Assembly: GCA_937879875.1 (NCBI GenBank)
Contig: CALFMN010000245.1
Coordinates: 1 to 42,651, forward strand
DNA length: 42,651 bases
Direction: 5' to 3'
Origin: an uncultured Chloroflexota bacterium
Lineage (GTDB): Bacteria; Chloroflexota; Dehalococcoidia; CAUJGQ01
This document shows positions 16,290 to 24,315 of the stretch, piece by piece. Each line of letters starts with the position of its first letter. Within the stretch, counting starts at the first letter, position 1. The notes beneath the pieces are model-generated. The model was not told the DNA's origin. It did not search any database and saw only the letters and a program-made list of their open reading frames with translations. A program made the position numbers and the translations under genes.

Positions 16290-17477
16290 ATGCGCTTCGG
16301 CATCGTCGCACTGCCGCACTCGGTGCAGGAGGCGGTGGAAGACGCAAAACTGGCGGAGGCGGCCGGCTTTCACTGGCTGGGCATGGCCGACAGCCAGTCG
16401 GTCTACCGTGAGCTGTACGGCACGGCCGCACTCTGCGCCGCGGCCACGAGCCGCATCCACATCGGTCCGGCGGTGACGAATCCCGTCACACGCCATCCGG
16501 CCGTGACCGCCTCGGCGATCGCCACACTGGACGAGGTCAGCGGCGGCCGCGCCTTCTGCGGCATCGGCATGGGCGACAGCGCCCTGCTGAATCTCGGCGA
16601 GCGGCCGGTCTCGCTCGCGAGCCTGCGCGAGTACGTAGCCACGGTGCGCTCGCTGCTGCAGGGGCGAGACACAGCGTACCGCGGCAGGCGCGTGCATCTC
16701 GGCTGGCCGGAGCGGCCGGTGCCCGTCTATATCGCAGCGGAAGGGCCGCGCACGCTGGAGCTGGCCGGTGAGATCGCGGACGGCGTGATCGTCGGCGTCG
16801 GCCTGCAGCCGGAGCTGCTGCGCGATGCGCTGGCGCACATTGCCGCGGGCGCGGCGCGGGCCGGGCGTGACCCGGCCGAACTCGACCTCTGGGCCTTCGC
16901 CCGCGTCAATGTCACCGAAGATGTCGCGGCCGGCATCGACGAGATCCGCATGGAGCTGGCCTCCTGCGCCCATCACGTCTTCCGCTTCACGCTGGAAGGC
17001 AAGCAGGTGCCGCCCGATCTGGCCGAGGCGATTTTGCGGGTGCAGTGCGGCTACCAGCCGGCGCAGCACGAGCAGTCCGCGGGCGCCAACGCCGATCTGG
17101 TGCGCGATCCGGCCCTGCTGCGCTATCTGGCGGAGCGCTTCGCCGTGGTCGGCACGCCAGACGCCTGCGTGGCGAAGCTGCGCGCCGTGGCGGAAGCCGG
17201 CGTTTCCAACGTGCTCTTCACCGGCTTCGTCCCCGACCGCGCCGCGCTGATCCGCACGCTCGGCGCGGCCGTGCTGCCGCGGTTGGCCCTCTATCCCCCG
17301 ACCCCTTTCCCCCAATCGTTGACATCGCGCAGAGCGCGATCTGGGATGAGGGAAAGGGGCGATCCTGTTGAGAGCGATCCGCGGGGGCGCCGGGTTAACC
17401 GTGCCGGCCACGGAACGCCCACCGCCGGATCGCCCCTCTCCATCGAACATCGCGCTCCGCGCGATCTGGACGATTGA
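16290..17477 (+). CDS. LLM-class flavin-dependent oxidoreductase
   Basis: A TIM-barrel enzyme of the luciferase-like monooxygenase class, probably F420- or FMN-dependent. MRFGIVALPHSVQEAVEDAK starts the barrel, then AAGFHWLGMADSQSVYREL, RIHIGPAVTNPVTRHPAV, GGRAFCGIGMGDSALLNLG, PVYIAAEGPRTLELAGEIAD, and FAVVGTPDACVAKLRAVAEA near the end. The family usually ends near LPRLALYP (about 17295). The last 60 residues come from an inserted palindromic element (17287-17498) that supplies the stop codon, so the native C-terminus was replaced or extended. The start at 16290 has GAGGGCG upstream. An in-frame start at 16242 adds 16 unrelated residues. The substrate is unknown. Confidence 0.85.
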   Translation: MRFGIVALPHSVQEAVEDAKLAEAAGFHWLGMADSQSVYRELYGTAALCAAATSRIHIGPAVTNPVTRHPAVTASAIATLDEVSGGRAFCGIGMGDSALLNLGERPVSLASLREYVATVRSLLQGRDTAYRGRRVHLGWPERPVPVYIAAEGPRTLELAGEIADGVIVGVGLQPELLRDALAHIAAGAARAGRDPAELDLWAFARVNVTEDVAAGIDEIRMELASCAHHVFRFTLEGKQVPPDLAEAILRVQCGYQPAQHEQSAGANADLVRDPALLRYLAERFAVVGTPDACVAKLRAVAEAGVSNVLFTGFVPDRAALIRTLGAAVLPRLALYPPTPFPQSLTSRRARSGMRERGDPVESDPRGRRVNRAGHGTPTAGSPLSIEHRAPRDLDD

Positions 17478-17498
17478 GAGAGGGGACGGGGGTGAGGG
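17287..17498. repeat. Palindromic element A (about 212 bp, MITE-like)
   Basis: The two ends are inverted copies: the left CCCTCTATCCCCCGACCCCT corresponds to the reverse complement of the right end. Each half folds into a hairpin with an inner ATCGCGC/GCGCGAT stem and outer CCTTTCCC/GGGAAAGG or CCCCTCTC/GAGAGGGG stems. The core GGGCGATCC...GAGCGATCC is shared with element B at 23609-23880. It encodes the C-terminal tail of the LLM enzyme and lies between convergent genes, so it may also act as a two-way terminator. No transposase is present. Confidence 0.75.
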
Positions 17499-17510
17499 CG
17501 ACGCCCGCCC

Positions 17511-19253
17511 TCAGAACAGCCCGACGATCCGCCCCTGCTCGTCGATGTCCACGGCTTCGCCGCCGGGTTTTGAGGGCAGGCCGGGCATCGTGCGGATGTC
17601 TCCGCAGAGCGCGTACAAAAAGCCCGCGCCGGCCGAGAGGCGTATGTCCTGCACCGGCACGGTGAAACCCGTCGGCCGGCCCAGCAGCGTCGCGTCGTGC
17701 GAGAGCGAGAGGTGCGCCTTCGACATGCAGACCGGCAGCCGGCCGTAGCCCAGCTTCTCGAACTGCCGCACTTTGCGCCGCGCCTCGGCCGAAAGCGCAA
17801 CATCCTTCGCGCCGTAGAGCGTGGTGGCGATCGCGCGGATCTTCTCCTCGGCCGGCGACTCGGCGTCGTAGATGAAGCGAAACTCTGACGGCTGCTCGGC
17901 GGCCTGCACGACGGCCTCGGCCAGCGCCCGCGCGCCTTGGCCGCCGTGTACGAAATGTTCGGCGATCACGGCGTCGCGCGCCCCGGCGGCAAGCGAGGCC
18001 TGGCGGATCGCCTCCATCTCCGCCTCGCTGTCCGTGGGGAAGCGGTTGATCGCGACCACGACCGGCACGCCGAAGGCGCGCACGTTCTCGATCTGCTTTT
18101 CCAAATTGCCCATACCGGCGGCCAGCGCGTCGAGGTCTTCTTTGACCAGCCCCTCGGGCAGCGGCCGGCCGGCCACCACGCGGAAGCGGCCGGAGTGCGC
18201 CTTGAGCGCCCGCACCGTCGCCACCAGCACGGCGGCGTCGGGGCGCAGCCCGCTCTGGCGGCACTTGATGTCGCAGAACTTCTCAAAGCCCAGATCGGCG
18301 CCGAAGCCCGCCTCGGTCACGACGAAATCGGCCAGCCGCAGGCCGATCTGATCGGCGACGATGCTGCTGTTGCCGTGCGCGATGTTGCCGAACGGGCCGG
18401 CATGCACCATCGCCGGCGTGCCTTCCAGCGTCTGCAGCAGGTTCGGCTTGATCGCGTCCTTCATCAGCACCGTCATCGCGCCGGCGCATTTCAGGTCTTC
18501 GGCCGTCACGGGCTGGCTATCTTTGGTGTAGGCCGCGACCATGCGGCCAAGCCGCGCCCGCAGGTCGGGCAGGCTGGTGGCCAGCGCGAGGATCGCCATG
18601 CACTCCGAGGCGACGGTGATGTCGAAGCCGCCCTCGCGCGGCACGCCGTTCTCGCGCCCGCCGAGACCGAGCACGATCTCCCGCAGGGCGCGGTCGGAGA
18701 TGTCTACCACGCGGCGCAACTCGATGCGGTTCAGGTCGATGCCCAGGGCGTTGCCGTGAAAGAGATGGTTGTCGAGAAAGGCCGCGAGCAGGTTGTGCGC
18801 CGCGCCGACCGCGTGATTATCGCCGGTCAGATGAAGGTTGAAATCTTCCATCGGCACGATCTGCGCGTAGCCGCCGCCCGCAGCGCCGCCTTTGATGCCG
18901 AACACCGGTCCCAGCGACGGCTGACGGATGGCGGCGATCGCGTGCTTGCCGATCGTCGCCAGTCCTTGCGCCAGGCCAACCGTGGTAGTGGACTTGCCTT
19001 CGCCCAGCGGCGTCGGCGTGATCGCCGTGATCACGACGTATTTGCCGGGTGGCCTGCTGGAAAGCCGGCCAAGCGCGGCCAGGTCGATCTTCGCTTTGTA
19101 CTTGCCGTACAGCTCGACCTCGTCGGGCAGCAGGCCAAGATCGGCGGCTACGTCGGCGATCGGCCGCAGGGTCGCGGCCTGGGCGATTTCGAGGTCGGAG
19201 GGGAAGCGGGTGGTGGTTGCGGTTGCAGAACTCTGCGCCGGCTCGGTGGGCAC
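17511..19253 (-). CDS. fhs: Formate-tetrahydrofolate ligase
   Basis: A 580-residue enzyme that makes 10-formyl-THF from formate, THF and ATP, feeding one-carbon metabolism. Seen are the N-terminal LEIAQAATLRPIADVAADLG, the ATP-binding TPTPLGEGKSTTTVGLAQGL, RQPSLGPVFGIKGGAAGGGY, DFNLHLTGDNHAVGAAHNLL, MVHAGPFGNIAHGNSSIVAD, and near the C-terminus GAGFLYALCGDIRTMPGLP. The length is close to the usual 555-560. The start is the GTG at 19253 because GGAGGT lies six bases upstream. The ORF is open to an ATG at 19361. A folD-like partner is not in the window. It is convergent with the LLM gene across palindromic element A. Confidence 0.95.
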   Translation of the reverse strand: MPTEPAQSSATATTTRFPSDLEIAQAATLRPIADVAADLGLLPDEVELYGKYKAKIDLAALGRLSSRPPGKYVVITAITPTPLGEGKSTTTVGLAQGLATIGKHAIAAIRQPSLGPVFGIKGGAAGGGYAQIVPMEDFNLHLTGDNHAVGAAHNLLAAFLDNHLFHGNALGIDLNRIELRRVVDISDRALREIVLGLGGRENGVPREGGFDITVASECMAILALATSLPDLRARLGRMVAAYTKDSQPVTAEDLKCAGAMTVLMKDAIKPNLLQTLEGTPAMVHAGPFGNIAHGNSSIVADQIGLRLADFVVTEAGFGADLGFEKFCDIKCRQSGLRPDAAVLVATVRALKAHSGRFRVVAGRPLPEGLVKEDLDALAAGMGNLEKQIENVRAFGVPVVVAINRFPTDSEAEMEAIRQASLAAGARDAVIAEHFVHGGQGARALAEAVVQAAEQPSEFRFIYDAESPAEEKIRAIATTLYGAKDVALSAEARRKVRQFEKLGYGRLPVCMSKAHLSLSHDATLLGRPTGFTVPVQDIRLSAGAGFLYALCGDIRTMPGLPSKPGGEAVDIDEQGRIVGLF

Positions 19254-19346
19254 GGCCGTACCTCCAACGGCGGCACGGCCCGCGGATTCGGCCGCCGCCA
19301 CGCTTGCAGTATGCGCGATCCGCTGGCGCCGACGCCATGCGCTCGC

Positions 19347-19352
19347 TACACT
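19347..19352 (+). promoter_or_regulatory. TACACT -10-like box upstream of GNAT gene
   Basis: A TACACT hexamer 80 bp before the GNAT start, in the gap to the divergent fhs gene. The -35 region is weak. It matches the -10 hexamer seen before several other genes in the window. Confidence 0.3.
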
Positions 19353-19432
19353 TGCGCTCACACCGACCGGGGCGGCCGGCGCTCTGCCTGTGCCTTGAGC
19401 GTGGCCCGGCGGCGATCACAGGAGGTTCCGTC

Positions 19433-20038
19433 ATGGCCGAGAAGACCGCTGAGAAGCCGGCATACACCGCGAACTATCCCCGCACGGCCCGCCTGAACGA
19501 CGGCGCCGAGATCACGCTGCGGCTGATGACGAAGACCGATCGCGACGCCATACTGCGCTTCGCCCGCGCAATCCCGGCCGACGACCTGCTCTTTCTGCGC
19601 ACGGACATCACCGATGCCGCGGTCGTGGATGAGTGGGTAAGCAACCTCGACAAACACACGATCACCGTGCTGGCTGAAGGCCAGAACGGCGAAGGCATTC
19701 TCGGCTACGGCAGCCTGCACTACAACGAGGCGAACTGGACGCGCCACCTGGGCGAGATCCGCATTCAGGCGGCCGCCAGCATGCGTGGCAAGGGACTCGG
19801 CCGGGCGCTGGCCGCGGCGGTGTTCGGCATCGCCCGCGCCCTGGGCCTGCAGAAGATCACCGCGCGCATGACGCCGGACCAGCACGGCGCCCGCGCCACG
19901 TTTGAGAAGCTCGGCTTTCAGATGGAGGCGCTGCTGCAGGACTTTGTCATCGATCGCGGCGGCCGCACGCGCGACATGCTGGTGATGACCCACGACATCA
20001 CCGGCCTGACCGACAGCGAGGAGGGCTTCGGCGGATGA
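19433..20038 (+). CDS. GNAT family N-acetyltransferase
   Basis: A 201-residue single-domain acetyltransferase using acetyl-CoA. ARLNDGAEITLRLMTKTDRD begins the fold, GEIRIQAAASMRGKGLGRAL carries the V-x-x-x-x-R-G-x-G-x-G/A pyrophosphate-binding loop (R-G-K-G-L-G-R-A), and MTPDQHGARATFEKLGFQME is the usual C-terminal motif. The start at 19433 has a strong AGGAGGT seven bases upstream. Its stop overlaps the next gene by four bases (ATGA), so the two are co-translated. The substrate is not predictable. Confidence 0.9.
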   Translation: MAEKTAEKPAYTANYPRTARLNDGAEITLRLMTKTDRDAILRFARAIPADDLLFLRTDITDAAVVDEWVSNLDKHTITVLAEGQNGEGILGYGSLHYNEANWTRHLGEIRIQAAASMRGKGLGRALAAAVFGIARALGLQKITARMTPDQHGARATFEKLGFQMEALLQDFVIDRGGRTRDMLVMTHDITGLTDSEEGFGG

Positions 20039-20493
20039 GCGCCGGGGCGCTCGACCCGCTGGAAGCGCAGAAAGCCGTCGTGCGGCGCTACTTCAGCGAG
20101 GTGCTGGACGGTGGCAACGCCGCGCTGGCGCTGGAGCTGTTCGCGCAAGATTGCCTGGTGCACCGGCCGGAGCTGTCCGGCCCGCTGCGTGGCGCGGCAG
20201 CCGTCCGCGCCTTCCTCGAACCGATGGGCGAGCGCTACCGCAGCTTCCGCACGACTGTGCATCAGCTCATCGCCGAGGGCGACAGCGTGGCCGCGCGGCT
20301 GCGGCACGATGTGGTGCTGCGCGACGACTTCCGCAGCCGCCTCGGACCGGTGCCGTCGGCGGGCAAGGCGCTGAGCTGGGAGGCGGTCGCCGTCTTCCAT
20401 TTCGCCGGCGGCAAGATCGCGGAAGAATGGGTCAGCCGCGACGAGCTTGGCATGCTCCGCGCCCTCGGCGCCCACCCCCGCATCGATAGCTGA
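20035..20493 (+). CDS. SnoaL-like/NTF2-fold protein (ester cyclase type)
   Basis: A 152-residue protein with the NTF2-like cone: AVVRRYFSEVLDGGNAALAL, LFAQDCLVHRPELSGPLRGA, YRSFRTTVHQLIAEGDSVAA, and AVAVFHFAGGKIAEEWVSRD. This matches SnoaL-like polyketide cyclase/ester cyclase proteins, often of unknown substrate. The ATG overlaps the GNAT stop by four bases. The two genes form an operon. Confidence 0.85.
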   Translation: MSAGALDPLEAQKAVVRRYFSEVLDGGNAALALELFAQDCLVHRPELSGPLRGAAAVRAFLEPMGERYRSFRTTVHQLIAEGDSVAARLRHDVVLRDDFRSRLGPVPSAGKALSWEAVAVFHFAGGKIAEEWVSRDELGMLRALGAHPRIDS

Positions 20494-20828
20494 GCGGGCA
20501 GCCGCCCCGCCCAACCACGTCCCCTGCTCACCCATCCGTCATCATGGCGCCGGCGCCACCCGTGCTCTCGGCAGTGGTGGTGATTGCCACACACCGGCGA
20601 GGAGATCTGCCTCCCGCAACGAGCGTATAGGAGGGCAGAGTGGCGGGGCTATGCGGACCGACGAGCACGGTTCGGTAACAATCGCTGCTTCGGCCCCGAA
20701 ATGGACTGTGCTGACCGTCGAAATCGGGAGATGATCACGCCAGCAAAACGTGCAGGAGTGTGCGGGACAACACGGCGCACCGGGACGCGGTCGACGGGGG
20801 GAACGGAGACAGTCCGGGAGCGCGCCAT
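20494..20828. other. Gap upstream of the tadG-like gene
   Basis: This 335-bp stretch holds no convincing gene. ATAGGAGGGCAGA near 20627-20640 precedes a GTG-led 12-codon ORF (ending TAA about 20679), and an ATG at 20651 opens a 27-codon ORF to 20734. Either could be a leader peptide, but neither is supported further. It should contain the promoter of the pilus genes. Confidence 0.4.
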
Positions 20829-22424
20829 ATGTCTGGAATACCCCGCCGGGTGATCCTCCGGCTTCGTCAACGTTTCGCCGCAACGCGCGGCTCAGAAGGC
20901 GGCCAGGTGCTTGTGCTGGCCGTGCTGTTCATGACGGTGCTGCTCGGCGGCGCCGGCATGGCGATCGACGCCGGCGTCGCCACGGTGCAGCGTCGGTCGG
21001 CGCAGGCCGCTGCCGACGCGGCTGCGCTGGCGGGCGCCTCCGATCTGACCGGTCAGGCGGTGAATCCGACGCCGGGCCAGACGGCCGCGGCCATCGCGGA
21101 TGCCGGCGCCGAAGCCGTCACCAACGGCTATACCAACGGCAGCAACAACACGACAGTGACGGTCAACAGCGCGCCCACGACCAGCAGCACGCATAACGGC
21201 GACATCCACTCCGTCGAGGTGACGATCACGCGGCAGGTGCCGACGTTCCTGCTGGGCGTGATCGGCAAAACCAGCATCACCATCACGGGACACGCCGTTG
21301 CCACGGGCTTCGGCAGCTACACGACCAACCCGACGATGGCGCTGCTGAACCCCACGCTGCCGGAATCGCTCGATGTGGGCATCACTGGCGCGGCCTCCAG
21401 CGCGGTCAACCTCAATGTGGACGGCCCGCTCGTCGTCAACAGCGACGACGGCCATGAAGCCGAACAGGTGCACAACAACTATTTCTTCAACGCGCCGACC
21501 AACATCCTGCGCGGCAGGATCGATCAGCTCGGCAACGGCACGATCGGCCCCTCGTCGGAGGTACTGGACAGCCCGATCCCCGACCCGCTGGCCGCGGTGC
21601 CGATTCCGTCTTCGGCCAACGATCCGCAGTGGAACGTGGTGGGCAACGGCTACAAGTGCCAGCCCGGCTCGCTCCCGACCGGCGGCGGCAACTGCTCTAA
21701 TGGCGGCTACCTGGCGTGCGACGGAATGGGATCAAACGGCTACTCATGCAACGTGAATCACTACAACGAGATGCTGAATCCCGGCGTGTACTACGACATC
21801 AAGGTGACCGACGACGGCTCGATCATCATGAATCCAGGCACGTACATCATCACCGGCTATCTGCAGCTGCTCGACGGGCCGGACGGGCCAGGTAAGATCA
21901 CCGCTAACGGCGTGACGCTGTACTTCGCCTGCCCGAGTTCCAGCCCTCCCTACTGGCAGGCCTGCACGGCGGGTACGGGCAATCAGAACGGCAGCGGCCC
22001 CGGCGGCTATCTCAACCTGACCGGCGCCGACGTCTCGACCACGAACGGTTGGAACCCGGACAGCAACCCGCACACGCTGCGCGGCACGTATACGCTCTCC
22101 GCGCCGACCAGCGGCACGTTCAAAGGTCTGACGATCTTCTACGACCGCCAAAACTACAACCCGAACTTCGGCGCGACCGAAGACCACCCGACCGGCATCG
22201 AGATCGAGGGCGGCGCCGGCGACACGCTGAGCGGCACGATCTACGGCCAGCACACGCGCGGCATCTTCTACACACCCGTCAAGGGCTCGCCCTGGGCGAT
22301 CAACTCGTGCTTCGTTCTGGACACGCTGGAGATCGACGGCCTCTCCGACTATCACATCACCTGCGGCCAGGGCGGGAATTACTACAGCAGCGCGGGCGCC
22401 GGTTCCGCGACGCTGACGGAATAG
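20829..22424 (+). CDS. TadG-like pilus-associated protein
   Basis: A 531-residue protein with the TadG/TadE-type N-terminus. A short basic leader (RRVILRLRQRF) precedes GGQVLVLAVLFMTVLLGGAG, MAIDAGVATVQRRSAQAAAD and AAALAGASDL, the hydrophobic helix plus Ala-rich helix seen in TadG-N domains. The large exported part is rich in Asn, Gly, Thr and Ser and contains NPGTYIITGYLQLLDGPDGP and GGAGDTLSGTIYGQHTRGIF, suggesting a beta-rich or beta-helical surface domain. No von Willebrand motif was seen. The start at 20829 is the ATG nearest the conserved part. An in-frame start at 20760 adds 23 residues. It is first in a three-gene unit with two TadE-like proteins. Confidence 0.8.
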   Translation: MSGIPRRVILRLRQRFAATRGSEGGQVLVLAVLFMTVLLGGAGMAIDAGVATVQRRSAQAAADAAALAGASDLTGQAVNPTPGQTAAAIADAGAEAVTNGYTNGSNNTTVTVNSAPTTSSTHNGDIHSVEVTITRQVPTFLLGVIGKTSITITGHAVATGFGSYTTNPTMALLNPTLPESLDVGITGAASSAVNLNVDGPLVVNSDDGHEAEQVHNNYFFNAPTNILRGRIDQLGNGTIGPSSEVLDSPIPDPLAAVPIPSSANDPQWNVVGNGYKCQPGSLPTGGGNCSNGGYLACDGMGSNGYSCNVNHYNEMLNPGVYYDIKVTDDGSIIMNPGTYIITGYLQLLDGPDGPGKITANGVTLYFACPSSSPPYWQACTAGTGNQNGSGPGGYLNLTGADVSTTNGWNPDSNPHTLRGTYTLSAPTSGTFKGLTIFYDRQNYNPNFGATEDHPTGIEIEGGAGDTLSGTIYGQHTRGIFYTPVKGSPWAINSCFVLDTLEIDGLSDYHITCGQGGNYYSSAGAGSATLTE

Positions 22425-22479
22425 CGACTCCGGCGAGAAGCCAAAAGCAGCCAGCGGTGCGAGAAGACGAGACGAGACG

Positions 22480-22989
22480 ATGCAAACGACGATGCCCGCG
22501 AACGACTCCAGATCGCCCGACCGCGCGCCGCGCACCGCCGTGCCGCCGCGGACACGCCGCGGTCTGCGCCGACTGCATGGTGAACGCGGTCAGTCGCTGG
22601 TCGAGCTGGCCTTTGTGCTGCCGCTCTTACTGGTCATCGTCTGCGCGGTAGCCGAGTTCGGTTTCATGATCTCGGACGAGATCACGCTGGTGCACGCGGC
22701 ACACGACGGCGCCCGTGCCGGCTCGGCGCCCGGCTGCAATCTGGACACCACCTGCGAGACAAACAACGCCACCACGCAGGCGAACCAGGCGCTGAGCAGC
22801 ACGACGAGCTGCGGATCGCCCACGGCAAGTGTGCCGTCGATCAGCGGCACGCCGCAGCAGATCACGGTCAAGGTGGCCTGCACGTACACGCCGGTGACAC
22901 CGCTTGGCGGCCTGCTGGCGCTGATCGGGGGCTCGTTCGGCGCCACGATTCCGCTAAAGGCATCGACGACCATGCGGGTCTCGCAGTGA
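22480..22989 (+). CDS. TadE-like pilus protein 1
   Basis: A 169-residue pseudopilin-like protein. RRLHGERGQSLVELAFVLPL followed by LLVIVCAVAEFGFMISDEIT is the TadE signature: a G-Q-S-x-V-E prepilin-like motif and a single transmembrane helix. The rest is exported, with paired cysteines in GCNLDTTC and SCG and a C-terminal ALIGGSFGATIPLKASTTMR. It follows the tadG-like gene by 55 bp and precedes its paralogue by 28 bp. It probably is a minor pilin or assembly factor for a Flp/Tad pilus. Confidence 0.85.
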   Translation: MQTTMPANDSRSPDRAPRTAVPPRTRRGLRRLHGERGQSLVELAFVLPLLLVIVCAVAEFGFMISDEITLVHAAHDGARAGSAPGCNLDTTCETNNATTQANQALSSTTSCGSPTASVPSISGTPQQITVKVACTYTPVTPLGGLLALIGGSFGATIPLKASTTMRVSQ

Positions 22990-23017
22990 CGCCGCTGCCG
23001 GCGCCGGAGGAGCGACA

Positions 23018-23530
23018 ATGAGCCGAAAAAATCCTGGGAGCCGGTTGGCCGGCGTGCTGCGCTGCTGGCGCCGTCTGCGCTTCGTACGCGAGCGCGCCGA
23101 GCGCGGCCAGGGGCTGGTCGAGTTCGCACTGGCCGTGCCGGTGCTGCTCGTCGTCGTCTGCGGCATCCTGGAGTTCGGCTTCATCTTCACGGATCAGATC
23201 ATGCTGAACAACGCCGCCCGCGACGGCGCCCGCGCCGGCGCCATCCCTGCCGGGATCGCCTGGACGGCGCGCTCCAGCCAGGCCACCAGTGCCGCGACCA
23301 CGTCATCGAGCGGCCTGATTAGCTGTCCCAGCTCCGGTTCACCGTCGTACACCGTGACGCCGACCTACGGCAACCCGAATAACTCGGCCGTGGCGACGCA
23401 GGTGACGGTAGCGATCACCTACAAATACACGCCGATCACGCCGCTGGGCTCGCTGGTGGCGGCCATCGGCGGCAGCGTGAATGCGAGCGTCACCCTCTCC
23501 AGCTCGGCGCAGAAGATGGTCGAGCCGTAA
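23018..23530 (+). CDS. TadE-like pilus protein 2
   Basis: A 170-residue paralogue of the preceding gene. ERAERGQGLVEFALAVPVLL and VVCGILEFGFIFTDQIMLNN repeat the TadE pattern, and the C-terminus PLGSLVAAIGGSVNASVTLS parallels TadE1. The ribosome site is GGAGGAGCGACA before ATG. It is the last gene of the unit, ending at 23530, with a strong 14-bp hairpin 24 bases downstream. Other tad genes (ATPase, platform) are not in the window. CpaB lies 780 bp away on the other strand. Confidence 0.85.
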   Translation: MSRKNPGSRLAGVLRCWRRLRFVRERAERGQGLVEFALAVPVLLVVVCGILEFGFIFTDQIMLNNAARDGARAGAIPAGIAWTARSSQATSAATTSSSGLISCPSSGSPSYTVTPTYGNPNNSAVATQVTVAITYKYTPITPLGSLVAAIGGSVNASVTLSSSAQKMVEP

Positions 23531-23553
23531 GGCGGCATCGCGCTGTGCCAGGT

Positions 23554-23585
23554 GACAGGCCGGAACCCCGCGGTTCCGGCCTGTC
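23554..23585 (+). terminator. Strong hairpin after the tadG-tadE-tadE unit
   Basis: GACAGGCCGGAACC and GGTTCCGGCCTGTC form a perfect 14-bp stem with a CCGC loop, 24 bases after the TadE2 stop. The following sequence GCCTTGTG is only weakly T-rich, so it could be a terminator or an mRNA-end stabiliser. Confidence 0.7.
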
Positions 23586-23608
23586 GCCTTGTGCAGCGCG
23601 GGAGTGGT

Positions 23609-23880
23609 CCTCATAACCCCTGTCCCCTGCTCTCCCATACACGAACGGCAGGAGATCCGCCGGGTTGGTCGAGCAGTATGGGAGAGAACGGGCGATCCCG
23701 TGTGGAGCGATCCCGGGCGGCGTCGGGGTACCCGGCGCGCCGCTGGGCGCATACACCGCGCCCGCATAGGCACCAATTTAACGGAACAGCGTCCGGTCAA
23801 CCGCAACCCAATCGGATCGCCCGACGCTGGATCGTCTCCTTCCCTCCAGGATTGGGGGAAGGAGACAGGAGAGGATGAGG
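23609..23880. repeat. Palindromic element B (about 272 bp), related to element A
   Basis: The left end CCTCATAACCCCTGTCCCCT mirrors the reverse complement of the right end (CCTCATCCTCTCCTGTCTCC). The left hairpin has CTCTCCCATAC/GTATGGGAGAG arms, and the right has GTCTCCTTCCC/GGGAAGGAGAC arms. Its inner segment GGGCGATCCCGTGTGGAGCG aligns with GGGCGATCCTGTTGAGAGCG of element A, which makes the two members of one family. It is non-coding. Confidence 0.75.
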
Positions 23881-24112
23881 GCCGATGGCCGCGGACGAGC
23901 GGAGCGCTGCGGCGTAAGGTGATGCCTATGGGGCGCGTTGCACGCCCCTACCCATGCCCCGTATGGCGCTGAATACCGTTTCCGCCGCCAGACCTGGGGC
24001 ATGCAGGGGCGCCCAGAGCGCAGTGCAACCGTCGGAGACGTCTCATGACCGCAGCGCCACCGTCGGAGACTTCCAACGAGACGGGGGCGATGACAGCCAC
24101 GCCCCTGCGCAG

Positions 24113-24162
24113 GACCCAACACAGCGAGTGGAGCCAGACGGCTCCGCTCGCTGTGTTGGGTC
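24113..24162. repeat. Near-perfect 23-bp-arm hairpin
   Basis: The arms at 24113-24135 and 24140-24162 pair with one mismatch around an AGAC loop (GACCCAACACAGCGAG on the left, CTCGCTGTGTTGGGTC on the right). GCGCAG-type flanks extend the pairing with a bulge. No T-run follows. It could be a two-way terminator for tadE and cpaB or a mobile palindrome. Confidence 0.75.
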
Positions 24163-24182
24163 GCTGCTGCGCGCCGCGGGTT

Positions 24183-24315
24183 CTAGTACTTACAGTGACC
24201 ATTATCGCCTACGGTGCGGGAGTCACGCTCACGACAGAGGCCGCCACGCCTGCGGCGGCGGCCGTTTTGAGCACGAATAGAGGCCGTTCCCATGAAAGGG
24301 TCACTGTAAAACTAG
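24183..24315. repeat. 133-bp segment bounded by 17-18-bp inverted repeats
   Basis: CTAGTACTTACAGTGACC (24183-24200) and GGTCACTGTAAAACTAG (24299-24315) are inverted with minor differences. The right arm contains the TAG stop of cpaB (24312-24314). The size and ends fit a small non-autonomous insertion, and the arms are too far apart for a simple terminator. Confidence 0.65.

Larger units (their letters stand above)
23531..24311. other. Repeat-rich 780-bp gap between tadE and cpaB
   Basis: No gene is credible here. It holds, in order, a terminator-like hairpin (23554-23585), palindromic element B (23609-23880), a short GGGGCGCG/CACGCCCC palindrome (23930-23948), a duplicated ACCGTCGGAGAC (about 24029-24040 and 24059-24070), a 23-bp-arm hairpin (24113-24162), and a 133-bp inverted-repeat segment (24183-24315) that contains the cpaB stop codon. 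Confidence 0.75.

Noticed and set aside
20640..20734. Leader peptide before the tadG-like gene
   Set aside because: Two tiny ORFs have partial ribosome sites, but there is no attenuator-like structure or codon bias to support them.
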